64,000 bases of DNA from Lysobacteraceae bacterium 2PB (lineage in GTDB: Bacteria > Pseudomonadota > Gammaproteobacteria > Xanthomonadales > Xanthomonadaceae). This document shows positions 26,301 through 36,506 of the stretch, in pieces. Position 1 is the first letter of the stretch; each line of letters opens with the position of its first letter. The position numbers and the translations under genes were made by a program. A model generated the notes under the pieces. The model was not told where the DNA came from. It made no database searches and saw only the letters and a program-made list of their open reading frames with translations. Where the stretch lies: positions 80,577 through 144,576 of the forward strand of contig SCMT01000008.1 in assembly GCA_005502915.1 (NCBI GenBank). The letters are read 5' to 3'.

Positions 26301-29300
26301 AGACGTTCGGCTTCGAGGCGTTCGGCTTCGAGGCGTTCGGCTTCGAGGCGTTCGGCTTCGAGGCGTTCGGCTTCGAGGCGTTCGGCTTCGAGGCGTTCGG
26401 CTTCGAGGCGTTCGGCTTCGAGGCGTTCGGTGTCGCCACCCACCGCTTCGGCCTGTTCGGCCGCAGCACGCTCGGCCTCGAAGGATTCCATCATCGCCAG
26501 CAGGCGCGCGGTGTCGTCGACATCGCTGGTGGTCGCCACCGGCTCGGGCGCCGGCGGCGCGACGGGCATCGCGCTCGACGGGTTGCTCATCTCGCCCAGC
26601 AGGCGGGCGAGCTCGGCTTCCGCCGAGGCGTCGAGGGCGAGATCCGGGAAGGACACGGACGGCGACGGGGCCGCCGGCGCTTCGGCCGGCACTTCCAGCG
26701 CGGCAGACGGGGCGTCGAAATGACCGTATGCGCTGAGATCCAGCTCGGTCAGTTCGATGCCGACATCGGTCGGTGCGGTTTCGGCGTCGAACGGCAGCGG
26801 CTCGTCGACCGGCGCCAGCGGACGGGACTCCGGCAAGGCATCGCGCAGCGCCACGAATCGTGCGGCCAGGCTGTCGCAGCGCGGCACGCGGCCACCGGCG
26901 CTGGACAGCGCATCGATGGTGCTGCGCACGCGGCCGGCCAACTCGCCGATCGCATCGACGGCTTCCGGCTCGGCCAGGCCGCCGGACGCGAGCAGGCGAC
27001 GCACATAGCCCTCGGCGGGCGTCAGCGCATCGGTGATCGCCGGCACTTCGGTCATCGCGAAGGCGCCGTTCATGGTGTGGATCGCGCGGACCAGCGGCTC
27101 GTCGGCGGCGGTCGGCATGACGCGCGCGCGCTCCAGCCAGCGCTCGATCGTGCCGAGATGGCCACCGACTTCGGCCTGCAGGATCTCGAACAGGACGGCG
27201 TCGACGCTGACCGGAATGCCGTCGTCGACCGCTTCCGGCTGGATCGCATCCGCGACGACCGACTCGACCGGCGCTTCCACCGGGCTATCCGCTTCGGGCG
27301 CGGCATCGATGGCATCGACGGCGACGGCAGCAGGCGCGGCAGCCAGCGCGAACGCGGCGGCGGACGGCATCACCTCTTCGCCCCCGGCGATGCGATCGGC
27401 CATGGCCTCCATCGCGGCGAGGTTGACGTTGACCAGGCCGTCGCCGGCCAGCGCGGCGTGCAGCTGCGGCAACGTGTTGCAGGCGTGATCGACCATCGCG
27501 ATCACCGGCGGCGTGGCCGGACGCAGGCCATCACGCACCTTGTTCAGCATGTTCTCGATCTTCCAGCTGAACTCGCCCAGGGTCTTGGCGCCGACGAGGC
27601 GACCGCTGCCCTTGAGGGTGTGGAAGACGCGGCGGACCGGCTGCAGGCGCTCGACGTTGTTCGGATCGGCCTTCCAGGCCGGCAGCAGCTGGCCGAGGTT
27701 GGCGATCTCTTCTTCGAATTCCTCGAGGAAGATCTCGCGGATTTCATCGTCGATGTCGTCGCTGGTGGTATCGAAGCCGGCGGAGACCGGCGCGACCGCG
27801 ACCATCGGCACCTCGGCGGCGGCAGGCGCCGGAGCGGCCACGGGCGGCGCGGCTTCGACATGCGTTGCCTCGGCGGGCGCAGCTTCGACCGACGGGGTCT
27901 CGAGCGTTGCGGCTTCGAGAGAGATGGCTTCGAGAACCAGGCTGTCCGCGTAGGACGCGTCCATCGCAGGCGCTTCGGGCTCCGGCGAGACCGGCGTTTC
28001 GGCGACGGCGTCCAGCTCGAGGGATTCGAGCGCGATGGATTCGAGGGAAATGGATTCGACCGACCCGGATTCGAGCGGGCTCGATGCCGTCGGGGCCTCT
28101 TCGGCAGCCGGTTCGACCGCCTGCTCGGCGGCAGGACGCGATTCGGCCGGCGGCGTTGCGAACTGCGACGCCCAGAGCAGCGGACGCGGCGGCGGCGCGA
28201 CCGGCGGTGGCGCGACCGGCGGTGGCGCGGCCATCGGCGGCTCGACGGCCGGCGGAACGTCGACATCCTTCGCGACAGGTTCGGGCACGGCAGGCTCGGG
28301 CACGGCCGCGACCGGCTCCGGCGCAGGCGCCTGGACCGGCACCTCGGCGGGCGCCGCCGCAGACGGCGCAACCTCGGCGCGCGGGCGCTCGGCCGGAAGG
28401 GGCCAGTAGCCCAGCGTTTCGAGGCTGTTGCGGGTGATGTCGAGGATGTCGTCGCGGTTCGAGCGCTGTTCGCGCAGCGCTTCGAGGTAGTACTCGACGC
28501 TGGCCAGCGCGTCCGCGAAGGTATCGAGCTGGCGGCTGTTCGGGATGCGATGGCGATCGAGCAGTTCGATCTCGGTGTACAAGCGCACGCCGTCGAGGTA
28601 CTGCGCCGGCACCGGCAGTTCGAGGATGTTCAGCGCGCCGGAGACATCGCTCAGGAGCTTGGGCACCTGTTCGAGCTCGGCGTGGCTCCAGCTGGTTTCG
28701 ACGAAGGCGACGAAGGCCTGGCGGGCCGCCGCGAAGTTCGCGATCGCCTCGCGCACCAGCACGTCCAGCACCTTGCGGGCTTCGGCGTTGGCGAGGTCTT
28801 CCTCGGTGTCGGCGCCGTCGCCGCTGGCCAGGCGCGCGACCTGGTCGTCCAGCGAGGCATCGACATAAAGCAGCGCTCCGGCGACTTCCAGCAGCACGGA
28901 CTCGTCGGCCTTGCGCTTGCCGTCGACGATCTCCTGCACGGCGTCGCGCTGCTGCTGCACGAGGCTGCGCGCGAGACCCAGGCCGAGCATGCCGAGGGTG
29001 TCGGACACGCGCTGCAGGGCTTCGGCCTGCGGCTGGAGGGCGAGCGGATCGCGCTGGCCGGTACGCAGGTAGAGGTCCAGCTCGTCCTTCACGCGCAGCA
29101 GGTCTTCCTTCACCGCACCGGCGACCGTGTCGAGCAGCGAACGGTTGCGGCCGGCGACGCTGCCGCGCGCGTGGTCGAGTTCGGATTCGGTCGGCTTCAG
29201 CGCCTCGAGGTCGAAGACCTCGCGCAGCTTGGCCAGCGAGGCATGCGCCGAGTCGCTGTTGGCGACGTGGAACAGCAGCTGGCGGGTCGGTTCCAGCGCG

Positions 29301-30088
29301 GCATCGGCGCGCGGCGTGTCGTAGCCGGACGGCGCGAAGATCCCGCGCGCCTCGCGTTCGACGCTGGCGAAGGCCTGGCGCAGGCCCGGAGTGGCGGCGA
29401 TGGCGTTGTCGCGCAGCGCCTCGGCGACCATCGCGGCCACCCAGAACATGCGGCGCTGCGGCTCGTCGGCGGTGCGCGCGAGCAGCGCGTCGGCAGCGAA
29501 CTGCAGGCCTTGGGCGTCGACGGGACTGCCCTGCTCCGGCCAGCCCTGCATGGCGTCACGCAGGCGCAGCAGGAAGGGCGATGCCTCCTGGCCACGACTG
29601 GCTGGCGCCGCAGCGGGCGCGCGCGGCAGCGATTCCGGCAGGGCGCGATCGAGGTCGGGATTGAACAGCACGCTCTCGCTGAGGCCCGACTCGCCGCGCG
29701 CGGCGCGCAGCTCGTTGAGCATCGGCAGCAGGACGATCGAGATTTCCTTGTGGCCGCTCTGCAGGCGTTCCAGGTAGTCGGGCAGCAGCACCGCGCCGCG
29801 CATCAGCGCGGAGCAGGCGGCATCGCGATCCGAGACCCCGCCTTCGCGCAGGGCATTGGACAGGTGTTCCATTTCCTCGGCGACCATCGCCGGCGCGTAG
29901 AGCTCGACCATGCGCAGGGTGCCTTGCACCTGGTGCAGCAGGTCGGCGCAGACGCGCATGCGGCCGGTGTCCGCCGGATCGTCGGCGAAGCCTTCGATCT
30001 CGACGCCGACCTGACGCAAGGTCTCGTCGAGTTCCGGTTTGACCCAGCCCAGGACGCTGTGTTCGATGGCCTGATGGAGTGCGCTCAT
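23375..30088 (-). CDS. chpA: ChpA/PilL hybrid chemosensory kinase of the type IV pilus system
   Basis: A 2237-residue CheA-type kinase that controls twitching motility. In order: an N-terminal helical domain; Hpt domains with phospho-His in HTLKGSGR (about 823), a variant HTMNGAF (about 1004) and HTLKGGARM (about 1445); CheA dimerisation, an HATPase with [10 protein letters not shown] and GRGVGMDVV; a CheW domain; and a receiver with Asp about 2161 in [11 protein letters not shown]. Between the second and third Hpt lies a 105-residue pure (ERLEA) repeat (1220-1324). It has fewer Hpt domains than the Pseudomonas ChpA. It follows pilJ by 93 bases. Confidence 0.94.
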   Translation of the reverse strand: MSALHQAIEHSVLGWVKPELDETLRQVGVEIEGFADDPADTGRMRVCADLLHQVQGTLRMVELYAPAMVAEEMEHLSNALREGGVSDRDAACSALMRGAVLLPDYLERLQSGHKEISIVLLPMLNELRAARGESGLSESVLFNPDLDRALPESLPRAPAAAPASRGQEASPFLLRLRDAMQGWPEQGSPVDAQGLQFAADALLARTADEPQRRMFWVAAMVAEALRDNAIAATPGLRQAFASVEREARGIFAPSGYDTPRADAALEPTRQLLFHVANSDSAHASLAKLREVFDLEALKPTESELDHARGSVAGRNRSLLDTVAGAVKEDLLRVKDELDLYLRTGQRDPLALQPQAEALQRVSDTLGMLGLGLARSLVQQQRDAVQEIVDGKRKADESVLLEVAGALLYVDASLDDQVARLASGDGADTEEDLANAEARKVLDVLVREAIANFAAARQAFVAFVETSWSHAELEQVPKLLSDVSGALNILELPVPAQYLDGVRLYTEIELLDRHRIPNSRQLDTFADALASVEYYLEALREQRSNRDDILDITRNSLETLGYWPLPAERPRAEVAPSAAAPAEVPVQAPAPEPVAAVPEPAVPEPVAKDVDVPPAVEPPMAAPPPVAPPPVAPPPRPLLWASQFATPPAESRPAAEQAVEPAAEEAPTASSPLESGSVESISLESIALESLELDAVAETPVSPEPEAPAMDASYADSLVLEAISLEAATLETPSVEAAPAEATHVEAAPPVAAPAPAAAEVPMVAVAPVSAGFDTTSDDIDDEIREIFLEEFEEEIANLGQLLPAWKADPNNVERLQPVRRVFHTLKGSGRLVGAKTLGEFSWKIENMLNKVRDGLRPATPPVIAMVDHACNTLPQLHAALAGDGLVNVNLAAMEAMADRIAGGEEVMPSAAAFALAAAPAAVAVDAIDAAPEADSPVEAPVESVVADAIQPEAVDDGIPVSVDAVLFEILQAEVGGHLGTIERWLERARVMPTAADEPLVRAIHTMNGAFAMTEVPAITDALTPAEGYVRRLLASGGLAEPEAVDAIGELAGRVRSTIDALSSAGGRVPRCDSLAARFVALRDALPESRPLAPVDEPLPFDAETAPTDVGIELTELDLSAYGHFDAPSAALEVPAEAPAAPSPSVSFPDLALDASAEAELARLLGEMSNPSSAMPVAPPAPEPVATTSDVDDTARLLAMMESFEAERAAAEQAEAVGGDTERLEAERLEAERLEAERLEAERLEAERLEAERLEAERLEAERLEAERLEAERLEAERLEAERLEAERLEAERLEAERLEAERLEAERLEAERLEAERLEAERLEAELLDAERRLAEAPETVGHVDTPFVPEEAALIEEAAASPAVEVPAIAVGGTAAAAAVAAMLGKASVDPDEALDMDDLDEDLVDIFVEEGRDLLDHSDQLLVRLRESPDEREVIGGLQRDLHTLKGGARMAGIMPIGELGHAMESLLEAAAEHRTQLGRQDIPLLERGFDRLHTMVTRVGDRRAISMPDALIEAFDARAKGREYTLPVDAPAAVPPVVDSVVEEAVAVPVQEAIEAVADTRTEAPVEARVEAAPVFADDASATAPVADAVAAEPAPLQTVAPRPATGLRPLSTPLEASTGADEDAALRGTQEQVRVRAELLDRLVNYAGEVAIYRSRLEQQLGAFRAATAEMEQTNTRLRDQLRRLEIETEAQIIARYQRAGEEVESNFDPLELDRFSNLQQLSRALVETSADLGSLQTTLDDLTQQYETLLLQQSRVSSELQEGLMRTRMVPFDTVVPRLRRVLRQAASDTGKQVQLRLDGAQGELDRNVLERMTAPLEHMLRNSVAHGLEMPDVRTANGKASEGVVQIAVRKEGSEVVLQVSDDGRGLDRAAIRARGEARGLVRKDVPLSNAQLDALIFEPGFSTAEEVTRLAGRGVGMDVVASEVRQLGGTIDIHSEPGRGTVFTLRLPQTLAVTQAAFVLIGETTFAVPIASVRGVGRIPREELAKGVTNYRYGNEEYVLHDLGKLLGHAPAKAEGQLQMPLLLTRSGDLHVAVTVDQIIGNREIVVKPIGPQVASIPGIFGATIMGDGSVVVILDVAPLVRRQAALAAEEVIEVAPVEERPVPLVMVVDDSITMRKVTGRVLERNNFEVITAKDGLDALERMAERVPDLMLLDIEMPRMDGYELATAMKAEPRLAKVPIIMITSRTGDKHRQRAMDIGVDRYLGKPYQENELMRNVFSLLELESVRPNG
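26116..26430 (-). repeat. 21 tandem copies of a 15-bp unit in chpA
   Basis: The unit on the plus strand is CTTCGAGGCGTTCGG, repeated head to tail without gaps. Three variants occur in blocks: GGCGCTC at one end (first four units), GGCGTTC in most, and GAGACG in four neighbours near the middle. On the coding strand it gives ERLEA repeated 21 times. A degenerate unit precedes at 26101-26115. The blocks suggest growth by slippage or unequal crossover, and copy number is expected to vary. The i to i+4 Glu/Arg pairs predict a rigid single helix. Confidence 0.95.
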
Positions 30089-30181
30089 CGGGCGCCTCCA
30101 CCGGCACGCACGCGCCGGGGTTCAAGGTGGCAGGGGTTTCGGATCATGTCGCCAGTGCTCCGCACCTTTGGAGTCGGGCCG

Positions 30182-32209
30182 TCAGGCCGGCAGCTTGAAG
30201 TCGGCGACCGAACGGCGCAGATCCGCCGCCAGTTGCGCCAGGTTTCCGATCGACGCGGCGGTCTGGTTCGCACCCTGCGAGGTCTGCGCGGTAATCGACT
30301 GAATGGTGGTCATCGTCTGGGTGATGTCGGTCGCCGCTGCGGACTGCTGCTGCGCCGCGCTGGAGATGCCGCGAATCAGGCCCGCGAGCGTGTTCGACAC
30401 CGTTTCGATCTCGCCCAGCGCGGTACCCGCGTCCTCGGCCAGTCGCGCACCCGCGACCACTTCGGAGGTCGTCTGTTCCATCGAGCTCACCGCTTCGTTG
30501 GTGTCGGCCTGAATGGTCTGCACCAGCGCTTCGATTCGCTTGGTCGCGTTCGAGGTGCGTTCCGCGAGTCGCTGCACTTCGTCCGCCACCACCGCGAAGC
30601 CGCGGCCCGCTTCACCCGCCGAGGCCGCCTGGATGGCCGCGTTCAGCGCGAGGATGTTCGTCTGTTCCGAAATGTCGTTGATGAGTTCCACGATCGAACC
30701 GATTTCCTGGGAGCTTTCGCCCAGTCGCTTGATTCGCTTCGAGGTTTCCTGGATCTGGCCGCGGATCGAGTCCATGCCCACGATCGTCTGGCGCACGACG
30801 CCGGCGCCCTTGGTCGCGATTTCCACGGAGCGCTGCGCCACGTCCGCCGATTCGGCGGAGTTGCGCGACACCTGGTTGATCGAGGTCGCGATTTCGTTGA
30901 TGCGGTTGGTGGCGGTGTCGATCTGCTGGGCCTGGTGTTCCGCGGCCTCGGCCAGATGCATGGCGGTCGCCTGCGTTTCCTGGGCGCTCGACGCCACCTG
31001 CACCGAGGTGTCGTTGATCGTCTGCACCAGGCTGCGCAGCTGTTCGACCGCGAAGTTGATCGAGTCCGCGATCGCGCCGGTCATGTCCTCGGTCACGGTC
31101 GCCTTCACGGTGAGGTCGCCTTCCGCGAGCGAACCCATTTCGTCCAGCAGGCGCATGATCGCCTCCTGGTTACGATTGTTGAGTTCCATCGAGCTCTCGT
31201 ACCGGCGGCGCTGCGCGCGGTTCAGCGAGACCACCAGGAAGAGGATCGAGATCGCCGCCAGCAGGCCGGAGATCACGCTGATCGGCAGGCTGCCGATGCC
31301 GAACATGTTGCTGCCTTCACCGGACGAGCTGAACGCGGTGAACGCGCTGAAGAGCTTCACGCTGTCGTCGAGCAGGCGGTTCGAACCGGTGGTCAGGTCG
31401 GTCGCTGCGGTCTGCGCGCGGAACAGCTTGTCGGACGATTCGACGATGGCGTCGAGGTCCTTCTTCATCTCCACCCACAGCGTGGTGGCCTGGTTCAGCG
31501 TCGCCAGCGCGGTGGCGTTGGTGAGCTTCTGCACGCCCATCGCCTGGTCGCCTTCGCGCAGGCCATTGAGCACCTGGGCGAACACGCCGGCGTCGCGGAC
31601 GAGCCGCTCGCCGGCCACCGATGCGCCGGTGCCGCCTGCGCGCATTTCCGCGACGCTCTTGGCCATCGACGCCGCGAGCACCGACTGGCGCACCGCCATG
31701 AACACCTGCGACGGCGCCGAACCGGTGGACGACATCGCGCGGCCCATTTCGTCGAGCTGCGCCTGCAGCTGCGGGACGCGGTCGGTGAAGTTCTTCGCGT
31801 TGCCGGCCAGCGCGAGGACCGCGCTCTCCGAGGCGAGGATCTGGTCGGCGCTCTTGCCCATCGGCACCCAGGTCGCGGTCGCCGCGCCGATCGGACCGGA
31901 CACGTCCATCGCGCTGCCGAAGCGATCGTTGAGCAGCTTCACGTCGGCTTCGATCTGCGCCTTGGTGGCACGGACCGCCTTGAAGGCCGCCGCGTCGCCG
32001 TTGACCGCCTCTCGGCTCTGGTTCGCAAGCTTCTGCGAATTCACCTGCAGGTTCGAGGCCGCGGTGTTCGCCCCGCCGAACCGCGCCGTCTTGTACAGCG
32101 CGTAACCGGTGTTGCCCGCGAAGACGAGCAGCGAGACGACCAGGACCCACAACCACAGGGAAGTGCTCTGGGCGCGGCCTTTGCCGGCGGTGTCCATCGG
32201 AGTGCTCAT
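30182..32209 (-). CDS. pilJ: PilJ methyl-accepting chemotaxis protein
   Basis: A 675-residue receptor of the Pil-Chp system. It has an N-terminal membrane helix (about 18-38), a periplasmic region that senses pilus or surface contact, a second membrane helix (about 308-330), a HAMP region and a long signalling coiled coil. The highly conserved tip [20 protein letters not shown] and [12 protein letters not shown] is intact. It sits between pilI and chpA as in the type operon. The tip will dock to PilI and ChpA. Confidence 0.95.
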   Translation of the reverse strand: MSTPMDTAGKGRAQSTSLWLWVLVVSLLVFAGNTGYALYKTARFGGANTAASNLQVNSQKLANQSREAVNGDAAAFKAVRATKAQIEADVKLLNDRFGSAMDVSGPIGAATATWVPMGKSADQILASESAVLALAGNAKNFTDRVPQLQAQLDEMGRAMSSTGSAPSQVFMAVRQSVLAASMAKSVAEMRAGGTGASVAGERLVRDAGVFAQVLNGLREGDQAMGVQKLTNATALATLNQATTLWVEMKKDLDAIVESSDKLFRAQTAATDLTTGSNRLLDDSVKLFSAFTAFSSSGEGSNMFGIGSLPISVISGLLAAISILFLVVSLNRAQRRRYESSMELNNRNQEAIMRLLDEMGSLAEGDLTVKATVTEDMTGAIADSINFAVEQLRSLVQTINDTSVQVASSAQETQATAMHLAEAAEHQAQQIDTATNRINEIATSINQVSRNSAESADVAQRSVEIATKGAGVVRQTIVGMDSIRGQIQETSKRIKRLGESSQEIGSIVELINDISEQTNILALNAAIQAASAGEAGRGFAVVADEVQRLAERTSNATKRIEALVQTIQADTNEAVSSMEQTTSEVVAGARLAEDAGTALGEIETVSNTLAGLIRGISSAAQQQSAAATDITQTMTTIQSITAQTSQGANQTAASIGNLAQLAADLRRSVADFKLPA

Positions 32210-32262
32210 GGTTCTAGCCTCGATCTACGTTGTTTTAACTGATGCTGTGAATGGGCGTGCCG

Positions 32263-32865
32263 TCAGACGGCGGCATGACGGAATTCTGGGGTGCGGACGA
32301 GACGGTCGAGGCTGAACACGCCCCAGACATCCTCCGCCACCCGGTAGGCGCGTTCGATCAGTCCGGAGTAGCGGCCTTCGGCCACGCCTTCGGCGTCGAC
32401 CAGCTGCTCCTCCATGAAGGAACGCTGGCCGTAGAGTTCGTCGATGGTCACGGCGACGTCGCCGCCCGGCTGGCGCAGCACCATGACCTTCTGGTGGCCT
32501 TCGTGGATGACCGAGCGCGCGCCTTCGAGGAACTGCTTGAGGTCGACCACCGGCAGCAGGTTGCTGCGCACGTTGGCGACGCCGAGCATCCACGGCTGCG
32601 CGCCGGGCACCGGGGTGATCTGCGGGACGGTGATGATTTCGGCCACGGCCTCGTAGTTCGAGACCAGGCGATGGCGACCGATGCGGTAGCCGATGCCGCG
32701 CCACAGGCCGGCGGCCTGCAGCTGCTCGGGCAGGCCCGCGACGTGCGCCAGGCTGCGCCGCTCGTATTCGGCGAGCGTGTCGAAGGCATCCACCGTCGGC
32801 ATGGCCGGCGGGGCGATGTCGCCCTCGGACGGCGGGCCGTCGATGTCCAGATCCTCTGCGCTCAT
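32263..32865 (-). CDS. pilI: PilI CheW-like adaptor
   Basis: A 200-residue CheW-domain protein (GYRIGRHRLVSNYEAVAEI, GVANVRSNLLPVVDLKQFL) with an acidic 25-residue extension in front. It couples PilJ to ChpA. Its ATG overlaps the TGA of pilH in ATGA, so the two are translated together. A RSNLLPVVDL strand places it in the Pil-type rather than flagellar CheW group. Confidence 0.93.
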   Translation of the reverse strand: MSAEDLDIDGPPSEGDIAPPAMPTVDAFDTLAEYERRSLAHVAGLPEQLQAAGLWRGIGYRIGRHRLVSNYEAVAEIITVPQITPVPGAQPWMLGVANVRSNLLPVVDLKQFLEGARSVIHEGHQKVMVLRQPGGDVAVTIDELYGQRSFMEEQLVDAEGVAEGRYSGLIERAYRVAEDVWGVFSLDRLVRTPEFRHAAV

Positions 32866-33233
32866 GTCCCGTTCCCCAGGAGTTGGTCGATCCGCGCGAT
32901 CAGGGCGTCCTCGTTCGGCGGCTTGACGATGTAGTCCCGCGCGCCCTGGCGCATGCCCCAGGCGCGGTCGGTGTCCATGCCCTTGGTGCTGACGATCAGC
33001 ACCGGGATGTGCTTGGTCGACGATTCGCGGGTGATCGCGCGCGTCGCCTGGAAGCCGTTCATCCCCGGCAGCACCACGTCCATGAGCACCACGTCCGGCA
33101 ATTCCCTTTTGCAGACTTCGATGCCGTCCTCGGCGCTGGTGGATGCCAGGACCTGGTGACCGTGCTTCTCCAGCAGGCGGGTGAGCACCGCGGTGTCGGT
33201 CGGCGAATCTTCAATCAGCAGGATACGAGCCAT
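32862..33233 (-). CDS. pilH: PilH single-domain response regulator
   Basis: A 123-residue receiver with no output domain. The phospho-acceptor is Asp52 in VLMDVVLPG, with an acidic pair at LIEDS and a conserved Lys in YIVKPP. In the Pil-Chp system PilH acts on retraction or as a phosphate sink. It follows pilG by 18 bases and overlaps pilI by four. Confidence 0.94.
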   Translation of the reverse strand: MARILLIEDSPTDTAVLTRLLEKHGHQVLASTSAEDGIEVCKRELPDVVLMDVVLPGMNGFQATRAITRESSTKHIPVLIVSTKGMDTDRAWGMRQGARDYIVKPPNEDALIARIDQLLGNGT

Positions 33234-33251
33234 GGTTGCCTTACCCCCCGG

Positions 33252-33653
33252 TCAGGCGTTGACGTGCGTGCGGATGGCTTCGAGCAGTTCTTCACGGGTG
33301 AATGGCTTGGTGAGGTACTGCTCGGAGCCGACGATGCGGCCACGCGCCTTGTCGAACAGGCCGTCCTTGGAGGACAGCATGATGACGGGCGTGTGCTTGA
33401 AGATCTGGTTGTTCTTGATCAGCGCGCAGGTCTGATAGCCGTCGAGGCGCGGCATCATGATGTCGACGAAGATGATCTGCGGTCGCTGGTCGGCGATCTT
33501 GGCCAGTGCCTCGAAACCGTCGGTCGCGGTCACCACTTCGGCCCCCTCGCGCTTGAGCAGGGTCTCGGCGGTGCGCCGGATGGTCTTCGAGTCGTCGATC
33601 ACCATCACCCGCAAACCCTGCAGGCCTCCGGCGGAATTCTCGTCTTGCGTCAT
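33252..33653 (-). CDS. pilG: PilG single-domain response regulator
   Basis: A 133-residue receiver; Asp64 in IIFVDIMMPRLDG is the phospho-acceptor, and VMVIDDSKTIRRTAETLLK matches PilG over the start. It drives pilus extension when phosphorylated by ChpA. The ATG at 33653 gives the normal PilG length and has a GGGGAAAC ribosome site; two upstream ATGs at 33704 and 33707 in the same frame would add 17-18 unlike residues. First gene of the operon. Confidence 0.94.
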   Translation of the reverse strand: MTQDENSAGGLQGLRVMVIDDSKTIRRTAETLLKREGAEVVTATDGFEALAKIADQRPQIIFVDIMMPRLDGYQTCALIKNNQIFKHTPVIMLSSKDGLFDKARGRIVGSEQYLTKPFTREELLEAIRTHVNA

Positions 33654-33716
33654 CGCGTTTCCCCATGCGTCCGACACCGGGTGTCGTAGCAGCTGGTTTG
33701 CCATCATTTTCAGCCA

Positions 33717-33747
33717 CCTATATCCCAGTCTGAAGCTGGACTGTCAA
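33717..33747 (-). promoter_or_regulatory. Putative sigma-70 promoter for the pil-chp operon
   Basis: The minus strand has a perfect TTGACA (33742-33747) and TATAGG (33717-33722) with a 19-base spacer, longer than ideal. A start site near 33710 would give a leader of about 55 bases to the pilG ATG. It lies in the 182-base gap divergent from gshB. Confidence 0.5.
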
Positions 33748-33835
33748 GGTTTGTTAGCAATTTCCCGGCCAATCGCACGGCAGGTGGCATCGACTTGTTA
33801 CCATCCACCCGTTCGAAGGGCGGAGAGAAGGCGGA

Positions 33836-34789
33836 ATGGCGAAGCTTGCGCGCGATGTGGTCGTGGTCATGGATCCGATCGCATCGATCAAAATTGCGAA
33901 GGACTCCACATTTGCAATGTTGCTGGAAGCCCAGCAGCGTCAGTATCGACTCTTTTACGTCACACCGGGCGGGCTGGCGATGAGTGGCGGTGCCGCGGTC
34001 GCCGAGGTCGCGCCGCTGACGGTCCGCGACGACCCTGCGGGCTGGTTCGAAATCGGACCCAAGTCACAACGTGCGCTGGGACCGGGCGACCTGATCCTGA
34101 TGCGCAAGGATCCGCCGGTCGACGCCGACTTCCTGCACGACACCCACATCCTCAGCTTCGCCCAGCAGGCCGGCGCCCTGGTCGTGAACGACCCGCGCGG
34201 CCTGCGAGACCACAATGAGAAGCTGACCGCGCTGGAGTTCCCGCAGTGCTGCCCACCCACGATCGTCAGCAGGAACTCCAGTGAAATCAAGAAGTTCGTC
34301 GCGGATCACGGGGACGCCGTGCTGAAGACGCTGGACGGCATGGGCGGGCGCTCCATCTTCCGCGCCCGCGCCGGAGACCCGAACCTGAACGTGATCCTGG
34401 AGACCCTGACCGCCGGGGACCAGCACCTGGCCATGGCCCAGCGCTACATTCCGGAGATCGTCTCCGGCGACAAGCGCATCCTGCTGATCGACGGCGTGCC
34501 CGTGGACTACTGCCTGGCGCGGATCCCGCAGGGCGACGAGTTCCGCGGCAACCTGGCCGCCGGCGGACGCGGCGAGGGCCGCCCGCTGACCGAGCGCGAC
34601 CGCTGGATCGCCGCCCAGGTCGGCCCGGAGATGAAGCGGCGCGGCATGCGCTTCGTCGGCCTGGACGTGATCGGCGACTACCTGACCGAGGTCAACGTCA
34701 CCAGCCCGACCTGCATCCGCGAGCTGGACAAGCAGTTCGGCCTGAACATCGCCGGCCAGCTGTTCGACGCCCTGGAGGCGGACGCCTGA
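33836..34789 (+). CDS. gshB: Glutathione synthetase
   Basis: A 317-residue ATP-grasp ligase joining gamma-glutamylcysteine to glycine. The RDVVVVMDPIASIKIAKDSTF opening, KDPPVD, the loop PPTIVSRN, DGMGGRSIFR for ATP binding, the KRILLIDG strand and the VNVTSPTCIRE ending match E. coli GshB, whose length it shares. Cytosolic. It is divergent from pilG and followed after four bases by tonB, an arrangement common in this family. Confidence 0.96.
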   Translation: MAKLARDVVVVMDPIASIKIAKDSTFAMLLEAQQRQYRLFYVTPGGLAMSGGAAVAEVAPLTVRDDPAGWFEIGPKSQRALGPGDLILMRKDPPVDADFLHDTHILSFAQQAGALVVNDPRGLRDHNEKLTALEFPQCCPPTIVSRNSSEIKKFVADHGDAVLKTLDGMGGRSIFRARAGDPNLNVILETLTAGDQHLAMAQRYIPEIVSGDKRILLIDGVPVDYCLARIPQGDEFRGNLAAGGRGEGRPLTERDRWIAAQVGPEMKRRGMRFVGLDVIGDYLTEVNVTSPTCIRELDKQFGLNIAGQLFDALEADA

Positions 34790-34793
34790 CGCG

Positions 34794-35672
34794 ATGAGCG
34801 CCGTCCCCCTCCCCGCCGCGCCGGTCATCGGCGAGAACGAACGCCTGGGGGCCACCCTGGTCCTGTCGGTGCTGGTCCACGGCCTGCTGATCCTGGGCTT
34901 GGGCTTCGCGCTGGAGCGCGCGGCCCCGGTGGTACCGATGCTGGACGTGATGCTGACCCAGACCCGCAGCCCGCTGACACCCAAACAGGCGGACTTCCTC
35001 GCCCAGGCCAGCAACCAGGGTGGCGGCGACCACGACAAGGCCAGCCGCCCCCGCGACCCGCAGCCGGGCACCGTGCCGCAGATCGAGGCCGGGGTGGCGC
35101 CACAGACCGTGCGCGCCCAGTCGCCGACGCCGCAGCCGCCACCGGAGGCGAGGGTGATCAGCAGCCCGACCAGTGAGGTCCGCCTGCCCACTCCCAGCCG
35201 CGACCGCCGTTCGACGCCCACCACGCAGCGCGACGGCGAGCAGAAGATCGAGCACGACATGGCCATGGCTCGGCTGGCGGCCGAGATCCACCTGCGCTCC
35301 TCGCGCTACGCGAAGCGGCCGACCCGCAAGTTCGTCTCGGCCAGTACCCAGGAATACGCCTGGGCGAACTACCTGCGTGCCTGGGTCGACCGCGCGGAGC
35401 GCGTGGGCAACCTCAACTATCCCGACGAAGCCCGGCGCCGGAAGCTCGCCGGCACCGTGGTCATCAACGTCGGCATCCGCCGCAACGGCTCGGTGGAGCG
35501 CGCGGACATCGTGCAGTCCAGCGGCATCCCGCTGCTCGACGAATCGGCGCTGCGCATCGCGAAACTGGCCGAGCCCTACCCGCCCCTGCCGAAGACCAAG
35601 GAAGATCCGGACATCCTCAACGTCGTGCGCACCTGGCAGTTCCTGCCGGGCGGCGAACTGATCGACGAGTGA
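34794..35672 (+). CDS. TonB-like energy transducer
   Basis: A 292-residue envelope protein with an N-terminal membrane helix (LVLSVLVHGLLILGLGFAL, about 22-40), a Pro/Gln-rich periplasmic linker and a C-terminal TonB domain of about 90 residues (YPDEARRRKLAGTVVINVGI, VVRTWQFLPG). It carries proton-motive energy to outer-membrane receptors. It sits four bases after gshB and is probably co-transcribed. TonB paralogues are many in this family, so no receptor can be named. Confidence 0.9.
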   Translation: MSAVPLPAAPVIGENERLGATLVLSVLVHGLLILGLGFALERAAPVVPMLDVMLTQTRSPLTPKQADFLAQASNQGGGDHDKASRPRDPQPGTVPQIEAGVAPQTVRAQSPTPQPPPEARVISSPTSEVRLPTPSRDRRSTPTTQRDGEQKIEHDMAMARLAAEIHLRSSRYAKRPTRKFVSASTQEYAWANYLRAWVDRAERVGNLNYPDEARRRKLAGTVVINVGIRRNGSVERADIVQSSGIPLLDESALRIAKLAEPYPPLPKTKEDPDILNVVRTWQFLPGGELIDE

Positions 35673-35700
35673 TCCGCATGCGCGCAGCGACTACCGTCCT

Positions 35701-35786
35701 GTAGGGCGGAGCGAAGCTCCGCTCTCCCGTGTCCGGAGAGGGCATCGGTTGCAGACGAGGTGCAGCGGAGCTTCGCTCCGCTCTAC
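35701..35786. repeat. Inverted repeat with internal palindromes between tonB and lepB
   Basis: Two arms of 23 bases (35701-35723, 35764-35786) are inverted copies with one mismatch, and each arm is itself a short palindrome built on GCGGAGC and GCTCCGC. The left arm begins GTAGGGCGGAGC, the right one ends CGCTCTAC. It lies between convergent genes and likely ends both transcripts. The GTAGAGCGGAGCGAAGCTCC type sequence recurs between genes in xanthomonad chromosomes. Confidence 0.7.
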
Positions 35787-35798
35787 GAAAAAGCGGGA

Positions 35799-36416
35799 TT
35801 ACAGCCGGGTCCAGCCGAAGCCTTCACCGCTGCGGTAGTAGACGGCTTCGGCGCGTGCGTACAGCGACTTCGTCGGCACCAGGCCGAAGAAGCGACCGTC
35901 CTGGCTGTTGCCGCGATGATCTCCGAGCACCAGGGCCATGCCTGCGGGGATGACGAGGCCGTCGATGTCCGGGCCACCGCCGTGCGCGAGGTTCAGCGTC
36001 ACCGCGCGCTCGCCGAAATGTTCCACTTCGGTCGCGTCGGCGTCGAACAGCGGCTGGCCGTCGACCCACAGGCGGCCATCGTGGAGCGCGACGGCCTGGC
36101 CGCCGACCGCGACCACCCGCTTGATCAGGCGCGTGCCATCTTCGGGCGACTTGAACACCACGACATCGCCGGGCACGGGTTCGCCGCGATCGTAGAGCTC
36201 GATGTCGGTGAAGGGCACGCGCAGGCCGTAGGCCATCATGTTCACGACGACGCGATCGCCGGGCATCAGGTTCGGCTCCATCGAGCCGCTGGGCACCTGG
36301 TAGTGGTTCGCGAACGAGGTGCGCGCCAGGGTCAGGAGCAGGAGCATCAGGGCCAGGGAGGTCCATTCGCCGCGCCACCAGGGCGTCGCCTTGGCAGCGG
36401 AAGGGGTTTCGGTCAT
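35799..36416 (-). CDS. lepB: Signal peptidase I (short form)
   Basis: A 205-residue type I signal peptidase that cuts signal peptides on the periplasmic face. One membrane helix (about 18-36) is followed by the catalytic Ser45 in PSGSMEPNL and Lys99 in TRLIKRVVAVGG. Box E is GDHRGNSQDGR (165-175), the GDNRxxSxDSR motif with two changes (N to H and S to G). It is much shorter than E. coli LepB, having one rather than two membrane helices. The ATG at 36416 sits after a GAGG site; it follows tsaB by 90 bases. Confidence 0.9.
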   Translation of the reverse strand: MTETPSAAKATPWWRGEWTSLALMLLLLTLARTSFANHYQVPSGSMEPNLMPGDRVVVNMMAYGLRVPFTDIELYDRGEPVPGDVVVFKSPEDGTRLIKRVVAVGGQAVALHDGRLWVDGQPLFDADATEVEHFGERAVTLNLAHGGGPDIDGLVIPAGMALVLGDHRGNSQDGRFFGLVPTKSLYARAEAVYYRSGEGFGWTRL

Positions 36417-36506
36417 CGGGAATGCCCTCGGAAGGTGATGAGGGAATCGACCACCGTGTGCATCCCCGAGTTCCTGTGACCGATGGCCTATGCCACGGCG
36501 CACGAC

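Noticed and set aside
26116..26430. The tandem 15-bp repeats as a CRISPR array
   Set aside because: The units are contiguous with no spacers and lie in frame within chpA.
22979..32242. An open reading frame of more than 3000 codons on the plus strand, antisense to chpA, pilJ and the CheB-like gene
   Set aside because: It mirrors the codon bias of real minus-strand genes in a GC-rich genome. Its translation is low in meaning (His/Arg-rich) and includes the mirrored 15-bp repeat. The sense genes have complete recognisable domains.
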